Below are positions 7,739 to 15,871 of a stretch of 37,260 bases of DNA, piece after piece. Position 1 is the stretch's first letter; every line of letters starts with the position of its first letter. The position numbers were made by a program, and so were the translations under genes. The DNA comes from JAAZPG01 sp012797375 (lineage in GTDB: Bacteria; Acidobacteriota; Aminicenantia; Aminicenantales; UBA4085): contig CALMMC010000013.1 in assembly GCA_937868205.1 (NCBI GenBank), positions 1 to 37,260 of the forward strand. Direction: 5' to 3'. The notes beneath the pieces were generated by a model. That model was not told where the DNA came from, searched no databases, and saw only the letters and a program-made list of their open reading frames with translations.

Positions 7739-8863
7739 TCAGAGATTTTTCGTGAAGACGCGGAACTTCTTATAAAGCACGCCGCCCATCTTTTCCATTT
7801 CCGCCCGGACCTTGACGTTGGACTCGAGCTCGTGATGGGTGTCGAGGCACTCAAAACCCGCTTCCCGGGCCGAGGCGATCATCCGCGTGCCCATGAAAAC
7901 GTCCAACCCGAATCCCTGGCAGTCTTCCCGGATCCCTCCCAGAAGGAGGTCCAGCTGCTTGGTTTTCTTGGCCGCCCGGAGGATTTTGAACAAGCCGAAG
8001 GGGAACAGCCGGCCCCGGGCTTTTCGGATGCCCGCGGTCATGTCGGGGATGCCGACGATGAACGCCACGAAATCCGGCCCTTTCTTGACGGCTTTAACAA
8101 ACCGCGGATCCAAGACGGGCAGATATTTTTTCGCCAGTTCGTCCATCTCCTTCTCGTCCAGGGGATGGTACCCGTAGATATTCGAATTGACATAGCAGTC
8201 GTTCATCAGAGAAAGGATCGGTCGGACGGACGGCTTGATCTCTTTCCGGGATCTGAATTCGACCATCTCATACTGGCCGCGGCGCTGGATCCGTTCAAAG
8301 ATCTTTTTATAAAATTCGGGAAGAACCTCGGGAATCGCCAGCCGGTAGACATAATAATCGACGTCCTTTCCGTAGCCGTCCTCCTCGATCCACCGCGGCA
8401 TCCATTCGTAATTGTAATAGGTCGCGATCGTGGCGTGGTTCTCAAAGCCCTCGATCATCCAGCCCTCGGGATCCTGGTCGGAAAAGCCGTAGGGGCCGAT
8501 GATCCGGGCCATCCCCTTCTCCCGGGCCCATTCCTCAACCCGGCCGACAAGGGCTCGAAAGACATCCCGGTCCTCATACGTTTCCAGGTTGGCGAAGCGG
8601 GCGATGTTTTCCTTCCGGTGCTCGTTGAATCGGCGGTTGATGATGCCCATGATCCGGCCGACGGGCTTTCCGTCCTTCCAAGCCAGCAGGAGAATCGTGT
8701 CGCAGAACGCAAACGCCCGGTTTTTCTTCGGATTGAAGTACGTCCACTCATCCATATAGAGAGGGGGCGTCCACCCGGGCCGGCCGGCATGAATTTTTTC
8801 CGGGAGATGGATGAACGTCTTGAGATCTTTCTTCGTCTCGACGTTTCGGATGATTAGGCTCAT
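7739..8863 (-). CDS. YghO-like GNAT-fold N-acetyltransferase family protein
   Basis: A 374-residue soluble protein resembling the widespread YghO-type family of putative N-acetyltransferases. Recognisable pieces are the N-terminal FIHLPEKIHAGRPGWTPPL, the central KPVGRIMGIINRRFNE and GPYGFSDQDPEGWMIEGF, and the C-terminal SNVKVRAEMEKMGG followed by an aromatic-basic end. The substrate is not known for this family. ATG at 8863 has a strong Shine-Dalgarno sequence (AGGAGG in CGAGAGGAGGAGACG on the minus strand). It converges on the sensor kinase with only 6 bp between the two stop codons, so the genes are not functionally linked by operon structure. Confidence 0.75.
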   Translation of the reverse strand: MSLIIRNVETKKDLKTFIHLPEKIHAGRPGWTPPLYMDEWTYFNPKKNRAFAFCDTILLLAWKDGKPVGRIMGIINRRFNEHRKENIARFANLETYEDRDVFRALVGRVEEWAREKGMARIIGPYGFSDQDPEGWMIEGFENHATIATYYNYEWMPRWIEEDGYGKDVDYYVYRLAIPEVLPEFYKKIFERIQRRGQYEMVEFRSRKEIKPSVRPILSLMNDCYVNSNIYGYHPLDEKEMDELAKKYLPVLDPRFVKAVKKGPDFVAFIVGIPDMTAGIRKARGRLFPFGLFKILRAAKKTKQLDLLLGGIREDCQGFGLDVFMGTRMIASAREAGFECLDTHHELESNVKVRAEMEKMGGVLYKKFRVFTKNL

Positions 8864-9031
8864 CGTCTCCTCCTCTCGTCCGCGCTTCCGCCCTCATTCA
8901 ACATTTTTCCCGAAAAAAAAGCAAACGGAATCTTACGAAAGCGTTTTCCTCCGGGGGCGAAGGCGCCGGCGGCGGGCCGGGCGAAAGTGTAAAACCCTGT
9001 GGAAAACCCCTGGACAAACCGTTGAAAATCC

Positions 9032-9060
9032 TTGACGAGCCCGGATCCGATGAGTATACT
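9032..9060 (+). promoter_or_regulatory. Strong sigma-70-type promoter of the hydrogenase operon
   Basis: TTGACG (9032-9037) and TATACT (9055-9060) with a 17-bp spacer match the consensus at ten of twelve positions. Transcription would start near 9067, so the first ATG free of the promoter (9074) would have a leader of only about 7 nt and no Shine-Dalgarno sequence. The rest of the gap 8864-9031 holds the ribosome-binding site of the leftward gene and no other feature that I can support. Confidence 0.7.
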
Positions 9061-9073
9061 TTCCGGTCCACCC

Positions 9074-10504
9074 ATGAGCCAAGAAACCATTACCCTACTC
9101 ACGGTCCTCGTTCCTATCATCGGCTCGATGACGATCCCCCTGGCGGGCCTGATTTCCCGGGCCGCCCGGTCGGTTTGGGCCGCGGCGCTCGGCGCCGCGA
9201 CCTCCGTCCTGGCGATGTCCCTGTTGCCCCGGGCCCTGGCCGGAGGAGAAGCGGTCGTCCGGAAGAATCTCGTTCTGGGGCTGGACTTCATCCTGTTGAT
9301 CGACCCCTTGTCGATCTTCATGGCCTGCGTCTCTTCATTCGTCGGATTCCTGATCATCGTTTATTCGATCGGGTACGTCCGGGACGAGGAGAACCAGAAC
9401 GAGTATTACCTCCTGGTCGTCCTGTTCATCGGCAGCATGATGGGGCTGGTGTTTTCGGGAAACCTGATCTTCCTCTACTTGTTCTGGGAGATCATCGCCA
9501 TCTGCTGCTGGCGACTCATCGGCTTCTACCGCCTGAAGGAGCACGTGAAGAAAGCCGACAAGGCCTTCCTGATCACCTTCTTCGGCGCGGTGGTCATGCT
9601 GCTCGGGTTCATCTTGATCTACGGTCAAACCGGCAGCTTCGACCTCACGGTGATGAGGGGGCTGCCCGTTTCCGGAACCGCCGTTCTTCTGATCCTTTTC
9701 GGAATGTTCTCGAAATCGGCCACGGTTCCCCTGCACACCTGGCTTCCGGACGCCGGCGTCGCCCCGACGACGGTCACGGCTCTGCTGCACGCGGCCGTCC
9801 TCGTCAAAATCGGCGTCTACGCCTTCGCCCGGTTGTTCGTCTACGGCTTCCGGGTTCCGGAGGGCTGGGCTGACGCGCTCCCCTGGATCGCGGTCGTTTC
9901 CAGCCTGGTCGCGGCCGCCGCGGCGACCGTCGAAAACGATTTCAAGCGGATTCTGGCCTATTCGACGGTCAGCCAGATCGGCTACATCTTTCTCGGCTAC
10001 GCCGTCCTGACGGACGCCGGGGTCACGGGATCGACGCTGTTCATCCTGATGCACGGCTTGGCCAAGGCGGGGCTGTTCCTCTGCGCCGGGATCGTCATCC
10101 ACGCCACCCACAAGCGGGACATCCGCGAGATGGGCGGGCTGTTCAAATCGATGCCCCTGACGGCCCTCTCCTTCCTCTTCTGCGCCTTCTCGGTCATCGG
10201 CATCCCGCCCTTCGGCGGCTTCTTTTCTAAATTCCTGGTGATCATGGGGACGGTCAAGGCGGGCCGAGTCGGCGTCGCCGCCGTGGCCCTGTTCACCGCT
10301 GTTTTGACCATGTTTTACCTCCTGCGCGTTTTCAGCCAGGTCTTTCTGGGAGAAGCCAAAGCTCCGGCCCATGAAGGGACGCGGTCCATGGTCGCCGTCG
10401 TCTCGATCCTGGCCGTCCTCTCTCTGGTCGCGGGCCTGCTGATCGCCTATCCTTCGGTCCTGGCCGAAACGGCCACGGCTCATCTCATGGGGTGGCTCAA
10501 ATGA
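9074..10504 (+). CDS. Antiporter-like membrane subunit of group 4 hydrogenase (NuoN/MrpD-like)
   Basis: First gene of the operon, 476 residues and about 14 transmembrane helices: an ion-translocating subunit of the proton-conducting Nuo/Mrp family. Conserved features are the helix-5 glutamate in YLFWEIIAIC, the lysine-rich segment around FSKSATVPLHTWLPDAG, the histidine in TALLHAAVLVKIG and the NDFKRILAYSTVSQIGYI loop. In complex I and related hydrogenases such subunits couple redox chemistry to H+ or Na+ movement. The frame is open upstream to TTG 9032, but that lies inside the promoter, so ATG 9074 is preferred. Its stop overlaps the next start (ATGA, 10501-10504). Confidence 0.9.
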   Translation: MSQETITLLTVLVPIIGSMTIPLAGLISRAARSVWAAALGAATSVLAMSLLPRALAGGEAVVRKNLVLGLDFILLIDPLSIFMACVSSFVGFLIIVYSIGYVRDEENQNEYYLLVVLFIGSMMGLVFSGNLIFLYLFWEIIAICCWRLIGFYRLKEHVKKADKAFLITFFGAVVMLLGFILIYGQTGSFDLTVMRGLPVSGTAVLLILFGMFSKSATVPLHTWLPDAGVAPTTVTALLHAAVLVKIGVYAFARLFVYGFRVPEGWADALPWIAVVSSLVAAAAATVENDFKRILAYSTVSQIGYIFLGYAVLTDAGVTGSTLFILMHGLAKAGLFLCAGIVIHATHKRDIREMGGLFKSMPLTALSFLFCAFSVIGIPPFGGFFSKFLVIMGTVKAGRVGVAAVALFTAVLTMFYLLRVFSQVFLGEAKAPAHEGTRSMVAVVSILAVLSLVAGLLIAYPSVLAETATAHLMGWLK

Positions 10505-12372
10505 CGCCTACAACTCTTCTCTGGACCATTCTTCTGCCGGCCCTTACGGGCGTCGCCTTTTTCTTGATCCCCCGGACGGTCAAATACGTCCGCGAGGTTT
10601 TGGCGGTCGTTTCCGCCGGCGTTTCCCTCTATCTCGGATTCGCCCTTTTCGCCGTCAAGAATCTGGCCTGGAAAGCTCCGTGGTTGGGCTCCGGGATCCC
10701 GATGGAGCTCCGGCTCTACCAGTTCCCGGCCTTCATTCTCCTCGGCCTCTCGGGTTTTCTCTTCCTGATCGCCCTTTACTCAGCGGCCAAGATGAAGGAC
10801 CATCCGCGCGTCCGCGAGTACTACGCATACGTCTTCTTCTCGGCCGCCCTGGCCTTTGGGGCGGTCCTGGCCGACAACTTCGTCCCCCTGGTCTTCTTCT
10901 GGGAAGGGCTCCTGGTCACGCTGTACGCCCTGATCTCGCTGGGGGGCAAGGAAGCCCATCGAACGGCGACCAAGGCGTTCCTGATCAACGGATTCTGCGA
11001 TTTCGCCATGATCCTCGGCATCGGGATCGTTTGGTCGCTCGCCGGGACGACGACCATTTCCCAGGTCTCGCTCAAGCCCGAGGGACCGGCCGCCCTCGCC
11101 TTCATCCTGATGATGATCGGGGCGATCGGCAAGGCGGGAGCGATGCCCTTCCACACCTGGATCCCGGACGCCGCGATCGACGCGCCGGTGACGTTCATGG
11201 CCTACATGCCGGCCGCCTTTGAGAAGCTTCTGGGCATTTACCTGCTCGCCCGGATCTGCCTGGATATCTTCACGCTTCAGCCCGGCTCGGGCCTCTCTCT
11301 CCTCCTGATGATTATCGGGGCCGCGACGATCGTTCTGGCCGTCATGATGGCCCTGGTCCAGAAGGACCTGAAGCGGCTGTTATCCTACCACGCCGTCAGC
11401 CAGGTCGGATACATGATCCTGGGCATCGGCACGGCCATCCCGATCGGCATCGCCGGCGGGATTGTGCACATGATCAACCACGCCATGTACAAGAGCGGGC
11501 TCTTCCTCAGCGCCGGCTCGGTCGAACACCGGGCCGGGACGACGGATCTTCGGAAGCTGGGCGGCCTGGCCCGGGAAATGCCGATCACGGCCGCCGGGTT
11601 CACGGTCTGCGCCCTGGCGATTTCAGGCGTCTGGCCGCTCAACGGCTTCGTCTCGAAGGAAATGGTCTTCCACGGCGCCGTGGAGTCCGGCTCGATCCTC
11701 TTCGCGATCGCCGCCTGGGTCGGGGCCGTCTTCACCTTCGCCTCGTTCCTCAAGGCCGGACACGCGGTCTTCTTCGGGAAGCGGTCCGAGGAGCGGGCCC
11801 CCGGCCGGGTCAAGGAAAGCCCGGTCACCATGCTGATCCCGATCCTGATTCTCGCCCTTCTGTGCATCACCTTCGGCTTGTTCAACAAGCTGCCCCTGAC
11901 GCAATTCATCCAGCCCGTCGTCGCCGCCCACGCCGAGGCGGGCGCGCCGATCGATTACACCGCCCACGCCTTGGATCTTTTCAACGTCATCGCCGGCATC
12001 TCGGTAGCCTGCCTGATCCTGGCCTTCGGTCTTCACGTCTACGGGTTCAAGCGCGGCGGGAAAAAGGCCTGGCTGGCTTCCGAGCCCATTCATCACGCTC
12101 CGTTCTTCAAGCAGATGTACGACGGCGCTGAGAAGCGGTTCTTCGATCTTTACGAACAGGGGATCAAATTCCTGCGCGGCTTGTCCTGGATCTTGTTCAA
12201 GGGCATCGACCGGCCGATCGACGCCGTCTACGAAAAGGGCGTCACCGCGGTCGGAACGGCGTTCACCCGCCTGCTGCGAAAGGCCCACAACGGTCACTAT
12301 GCCAACTACTTGGCTTGGGGCCTGGGCGGGCTGGTCGTCCTGATCGCCCTGATCAACGTCATTTTGAAGTAA
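10501..12372 (+). CDS. Antiporter-like subunit with lateral-helix extension (NuoL-like)
   Basis: At 623 residues this is the longest of the three antiporter-like proteins. The core has the family glutamate (VFFWEGLLVTLYAL), IGKAGAMPFHTWIPDA and QKDLKRLLSYHAVSQVGYM. After the core, the last 150 or so residues form an amphipathic stretch (YDGAEKRFFDLYEQGIKFLR, then DRPIDAVYEKG) ending in LRKAHNGHYANYLAWGLGG and a final membrane helix. That tail looks like the lateral helix HL and last helix of NuoL, which clamps the membrane arm of complex I. This is therefore the probable distal pump subunit. ATG 10501 overlaps the preceding stop; an in-frame GTG at 10492 is less likely. Confidence 0.9.
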   Translation: MTPTTLLWTILLPALTGVAFFLIPRTVKYVREVLAVVSAGVSLYLGFALFAVKNLAWKAPWLGSGIPMELRLYQFPAFILLGLSGFLFLIALYSAAKMKDHPRVREYYAYVFFSAALAFGAVLADNFVPLVFFWEGLLVTLYALISLGGKEAHRTATKAFLINGFCDFAMILGIGIVWSLAGTTTISQVSLKPEGPAALAFILMMIGAIGKAGAMPFHTWIPDAAIDAPVTFMAYMPAAFEKLLGIYLLARICLDIFTLQPGSGLSLLLMIIGAATIVLAVMMALVQKDLKRLLSYHAVSQVGYMILGIGTAIPIGIAGGIVHMINHAMYKSGLFLSAGSVEHRAGTTDLRKLGGLAREMPITAAGFTVCALAISGVWPLNGFVSKEMVFHGAVESGSILFAIAAWVGAVFTFASFLKAGHAVFFGKRSEERAPGRVKESPVTMLIPILILALLCITFGLFNKLPLTQFIQPVVAAHAEAGAPIDYTAHALDLFNVIAGISVACLILAFGLHVYGFKRGGKKAWLASEPIHHAPFFKQMYDGAEKRFFDLYEQGIKFLRGLSWILFKGIDRPIDAVYEKGVTAVGTAFTRLLRKAHNGHYANYLAWGLGGLVVLIALINVILK

Positions 12373-12388
12373 CGAGAGAGGAGGACTT

Positions 12389-13843
12389 TTGATTTTCATC
12401 TACATCGGTTTGCCCCTGGCGGTGGCCGCCGTCCTGCCTCTCGCCGGCAAAGCGTCCCGGCGGGTTCTGCCCGACATCCTCTCCAACGCCGTCCTGGCGG
12501 GCCTTCTGGCCTATGCCGTGACCGGAGCCAAGACGCTCCTGGTCCACGGGCCGATCGTCCAGCAGGTGCGGTGGTTCGGAGAGGCCGTCAACATCCGGAT
12601 CGCCCTGGACGGCTTCAGCCTGTTCATGCTGATGGCGATCCAACTGGTCAGCCTGTGCGTCGGCCTCTATTCCATCAATTACATGGAGCATTACGGCGCC
12701 AAGGCCAATTACTACGCCCTTCTGCTGGTGATGGTCGCGGGAATGAACGGCCTCGTTCTTTCCCAGGATCTTTTCAGCGTCTATCTGTTCCTCGAAGTCG
12801 CGGCCGTGGCCTCCTACGCCCTGGTCGCCTACGGCCTGGAAGCCGAGGAGCTCGAAGCCTCATTCAAATACCTCATGCTCTCGGTCGTGGCCTCGGCGGC
12901 CGTCTTGTTGGCGGTCACCGTCCTCTACGGCATGACCGGAGCCCTGGGCTTCGACGCCGTGGCCGAGGGTCTCCGGCAATTGGAGGCTAAGGCCGTCGTC
13001 GGCGTCGCCGCCGCCCTGTTTCTCATGGGCTTCGGGCTGAAGGCGGCCCTGATCCCCTTTCATGCCTGGCTTCCCGACGCCCACCCTTCGGCCCCGGCCC
13101 CCATTTCGGCCATTCTTTCGGGCCTGCTGATCAAAGTCTCGGGCGTTTACGCCATCACCCGGATCTTCTTTCACGTCATCGGCCTGACCCCCGCCCTGTC
13201 CCAGGTGCTGATGTGGCTGGCGGCCGTTTCGGTCGTCGTCGCCGCCTTCCTGGCTCTCGGCCAAAAGGACATGAAGCGGATGCTGGCTTATTCCTCCATC
13301 AGCCAGGTCGGATACGTCGTTCTCGGCCTCGGGCTGGGAACGCCTCTCGGCGTGGCCGGCGGCCTCTTCCATCTCTTCAACCACGCCATCGCCAAGAGCC
13401 TCCTGTTCTTCACCAGCGGCTCGGTTCAACAGGCGACCGGGACGCGGAACCTGGACGAGATGGGCGGGCTGGCCAAACGGATGCCCTGGACGGCCGGGAC
13501 CAACCTCGTCGGCTCGCTCTCGATCGCCGGCGTTCCCCCGCTGGGGGGCTTTTGGTCCAAGCTCGTCATTATCATGGCCCTGGTCCAAGCGCGGGAATGG
13601 TCCCTGGCCGTGATCGCGGTCCTAGCCAGCGTGCTCACCCTCTGGTATTACCTCATCCTTCAGCGCAAAGCCTTCTTCGGCAAGCTGGCCGAGCGCTGGG
13701 CGCAGGTGAAGGAAGCCCCGTTTTGGATGACGGCGGCCACGGTGATCCTAGCTCTCCTGGTCATCGGGGTGGGCTTGTGGTTTGCCGCCGCCTTCTCCTC
13801 CTGGGTCCAGCCGGCCGCGGACGCGCTGGCGAAGGGATTTTAA
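12389..13843 (+). CDS. Antiporter-like membrane subunit (NuoM/NuoN-like)
   Basis: A 484-residue protein, the third ion-translocating subunit of the operon. Family marks: VYLFLEVAAVASYALVAYG (helix-5 glutamate), GFGLKAALIPFHAWLPDAHP (lysine and histidine), QKDMKRMLAYSSISQVGYVV and a LFNHAIAKSLLFFTSGS helix. The start is a TTG at 12389 with AGGAGG four bases before it (12379-12384), giving MIFIYIGLPLAV. With the two previous genes it makes three antiporter-like subunits, the number found in complex I and in Hyf-type hydrogenases. The next gene follows after 3 bp. Confidence 0.9.
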   Translation: MIFIYIGLPLAVAAVLPLAGKASRRVLPDILSNAVLAGLLAYAVTGAKTLLVHGPIVQQVRWFGEAVNIRIALDGFSLFMLMAIQLVSLCVGLYSINYMEHYGAKANYYALLLVMVAGMNGLVLSQDLFSVYLFLEVAAVASYALVAYGLEAEELEASFKYLMLSVVASAAVLLAVTVLYGMTGALGFDAVAEGLRQLEAKAVVGVAAALFLMGFGLKAALIPFHAWLPDAHPSAPAPISAILSGLLIKVSGVYAITRIFFHVIGLTPALSQVLMWLAAVSVVVAAFLALGQKDMKRMLAYSSISQVGYVVLGLGLGTPLGVAGGLFHLFNHAIAKSLLFFTSGSVQQATGTRNLDEMGGLAKRMPWTAGTNLVGSLSIAGVPPLGGFWSKLVIIMALVQAREWSLAVIAVLASVLTLWYYLILQRKAFFGKLAERWAQVKEAPFWMTAATVILALLVIGVGLWFAAAFSSWVQPAADALAKGF

Positions 13844-13846
13844 GCC

Positions 13847-14332
13847 ATGACCTTTCAAATCATCCTTCTCGCGGCGCTGGTTCTGGCCTCGGCCGCGGCC
13901 ATCCTGGCCAAGGATCTTCTCAAGTCCGCCGTCGCCCTGGCCGTCGCCAGCCTCTTTTTGGGAATCATTTTTTTCCGCATGGGAGCCCCCTACGCCGGGG
14001 TATTCGAGATCTCGGTCGTCGCCGGGCTGATCACAGTCCTCTTCATGCTGACGATCGCCTTGACCAAACAGGGCGGGGACGTCCGTGAATCCAAGACCGT
14101 GAAAGTCGTCTTTCCGCTCTTCTTCGCCGTCTTTCTCTTGATCGACTTCTTTGTCATGCGGGGGATCCTGGCCCAGGTCCCGGCCCTGGAAGGGGCGGCC
14201 GAGGCGGGAACTTTCGGAGACGTTCTCTGGAAGGAGCGCTCGTTCGATCTGATCGGCCAGTTGGCCGTCATCCTGGCCGGCGTCTTCGCCGTCCTGGCCC
14301 TCTTCCGGAAAAGGAATCACCATGATCATTAA
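13847..14332 (+). CDS. NuoJ/MbhE-like membrane subunit
   Basis: A 161-residue protein with five or so hydrophobic helices, placed between the antiporter-like genes and a NuoK homologue, the usual position of NuoJ. A glutamate sits within a membrane helix in GVFEISVVAGLITVLFMLTI, reminiscent of the MbhD/E and MrpA C-terminal segment as well as NuoJ. Such subunits carry part of the ion or water path next to the quinone/hydrogenase end of the complex. The charged end KRNHHDH overlaps the start of the next gene by 11 nt. Confidence 0.8.
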   Translation: MTFQIILLAALVLASAAAILAKDLLKSAVALAVASLFLGIIFFRMGAPYAGVFEISVVAGLITVLFMLTIALTKQGGDVRESKTVKVVFPLFFAVFLLIDFFVMRGILAQVPALEGAAEAGTFGDVLWKERSFDLIGQLAVILAGVFAVLALFRKRNHHDH

Positions 14333-14633
14333 TGAGTGGGTCGTTTACCTCCTGTTTGCCGCCGTGCTGTTCTTTCTCGGCCTCTACTGCCTGCTGACGA
14401 TGCGCAACCTGATCAAGCTTTTCATCGGGATCGAAGTCATCGGCAAGGGCGTGAGCCTGGTCCTCCTCTCGACGGGCTGGGCCAGACAGAGCATTTTCCT
14501 GGCCCAGAGCCTGGTCGTGACGTACATCGTCATCGAAGTCAGCTTGGTGGCCACGGCCCTGGCGGTCATCATCAACCTGTACCGCGTGAATCAGACCCTC
14601 GATATCCGGTCGCTGACCCGGCTGAAAGGTTAA
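14322..14633 (+). CDS. NuoK/MrpC/HyfE-like membrane subunit
   Basis: A 103-residue, three-helix protein. Both membrane glutamates known to be essential in NuoK are present at the same places: Glu38 in LFIGIEVIG and Glu72 in TYIVIEVSL. The C-terminus LDIRSLTRLKG also follows the NuoK pattern. It starts inside the end of the NuoJ-like gene and is followed after 6 bp by the NuoA-like gene. Function: part of the central proton path between the redox arm and the antiporter-like subunits. Confidence 0.9.
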   Translation: MIINEWVVYLLFAAVLFFLGLYCLLTMRNLIKLFIGIEVIGKGVSLVLLSTGWARQSIFLAQSLVVTYIVIEVSLVATALAVIINLYRVNQTLDIRSLTRLKG

Positions 14634-14639
14634 TCCGAC

Positions 14640-14972
14640 ATGAACGGAATCGATATCCTCCTCTCCCCCCCGGTGGCCTTCGTCCTCATCCTGGCCGTGG
14701 TCGTCCTGATCTATCTGCTGGGCAAACGGATGGCCCCCAAGCTCACCCGGACCGGCGGCAAGCTGACCTCCTACGCCTGCGGCGAGGACATCCCGGGGAC
14801 GAAAGTCCAGTTCGGCTACCGGCTCTTCTTCTTCGTCGCCCTGTTCTTCACCATCATGCACGTGGCCGCTCTGGTCATCGCCACGGTTCCGGCCGGAAAA
14901 ATCGCCTTGTTCGCCGTCCTTTACCTGGCGGTCGTCTTCCTCTCCATTCTGGCCTTGATCACAAGGAGCTGA
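14640..14972 (+). CDS. NuoA-like membrane subunit
   Basis: A 110-residue, three-helix protein. The first helix is followed by a loop with YACGEDIPGTKVQF, matching the (F/Y)xCG region of NuoA, where NuoA meets NuoH and the peripheral arm. Helix 2 reads ALFFTIMHVAAL; E. coli NuoA has VIFDVEAL here, with two acidic residues (Asp79 and Glu81) that matter for activity. In this protein they are His74 and Ala76. It stands 1 bp before the small hydrogenase subunit. Well-known Hyc, Ech and Coo hydrogenase operons do not carry an obvious NuoA, so its presence is unusual. Confidence 0.75.
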   Translation: MNGIDILLSPPVAFVLILAVVVLIYLLGKRMAPKLTRTGGKLTSYACGEDIPGTKVQFGYRLFFFVALFFTIMHVAALVIATVPAGKIALFAVLYLAVVFLSILALITRS

Positions 14973-14973
14973 C

Positions 14974-15393
14974 ATGTTCGAACGCGTCATCCGCTGGTCC
15001 CGGAAGAAATCGCCGTGGATCCTGCACCTCAACTCGGGCGCCTGCAACGCCTGCGACATCGAGGTCGTGGCCGCGCTCACGCCCCGCTTCGATGTCGAAC
15101 GGCTCGGCGTCCTTCTGAAAGCCACGCCCCGCCACGCCGACGTCATCGTCGCCACCGGCCCGGTCACCCGCCAGCTGCGGGACCGGATCATTCGGATCTA
15201 TGATCAGACCCCCGACCCGAAGTTTGTCATCGCCGTCGGGGCCTGTGCCATGTCCGGCTGCGTTTACCGGGGGGCGTACAACATCTGCGGCGGCCTGGAC
15301 CAAGTCATTCCGGTCAATATCTACATCCCCGGGTGTCCGGTCCGCCCCGATGCCATCCTGGACGGAGTCGTCAAGCTCCTGAATACCCTCTGA
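14974..15393 (+). CDS. Hydrogenase small subunit (NuoB/HycG/EchC-like)
   Basis: A 139-residue iron-sulphur protein holding one [4Fe-4S] cluster next to the active site. Four cysteines of the NuoB pattern can be seen: Cys24 and Cys27 in SGACNACDIE, Cys91 in GACAMSGC and Cys121 in PGCPVRPDAI. The SGxCNxCxIE form is typical of hydrogenases and resembles HycG/EchC rather than NADH dehydrogenase. It passes electrons between the ferredoxin-like subunit at the operon end and the [NiFe] large subunit. Confidence 0.93.
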   Translation: MFERVIRWSRKKSPWILHLNSGACNACDIEVVAALTPRFDVERLGVLLKATPRHADVIVATGPVTRQLRDRIIRIYDQTPDPKFVIAVGACAMSGCVYRGAYNICGGLDQVIPVNIYIPGCPVRPDAILDGVVKLLNTL

Positions 15394-15403
15394 GAGAACA
15401 CCG

Positions 15404-15871
15404 ATGAACGACGAACAAAAAATCGAGAAACTGAAAACCTTCGTCTCCCCCGAGGCCGTCGCCCACCCGGCTCCCCACCGGATTTTCGTCACCGTCGCCC
15501 CTTCCGGCCTTGTGACCCTGGTCGAACGGATGAAAGCCGAGTTGGACAACTGGTACGTCATCACGATTTCGGGCGTGGACAAGGGTGAAAGCTACGAAAT
15601 TCTTTATCATTTCGGGGACACGACCGGCTCGATCACGGTCCGGACGCAGATCCCCAAGGCCGACCCCCGCCTCCCGTCCATTTGCGGTCCGATTCCGGGC
15701 GCGGTCCTCTACGAGCGCGAGCTGCAGGACATGTTCGGGATAGCCGTCGATAACCTGCCCGATCCCCGGCCGATGCTCATGCCGGACGACTGGCCCGCCG
15801 GGAACTTCCCGCTGCGCAAGGATTGGAAATTCGATCGGCCGGCCGAGGTCATCCCCGGAGGCGAAAAATGA
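15404..15871 (+). CDS. NuoC-like subunit (EchD/MbhK-like)
   Basis: A 155-residue soluble subunit of the peripheral arm, homologous to the 30-kDa subunit of complex I. The family signature is near the C-terminus: LYERELQDMFGIAVDNLPDP followed by LMPDDWPAGNFPLRKDW. It binds the large subunit and helps hold the arm together, with no cofactor of its own. In E. coli Hyc and Hyf the C and D parts are fused; here they are separate genes joined by a 4-nt ATGA overlap at 15868-15871. Confidence 0.9.
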   Translation: MNDEQKIEKLKTFVSPEAVAHPAPHRIFVTVAPSGLVTLVERMKAELDNWYVITISGVDKGESYEILYHFGDTTGSITVRTQIPKADPRLPSICGPIPGAVLYERELQDMFGIAVDNLPDPRPMLMPDDWPAGNFPLRKDWKFDRPAEVIPGGEK

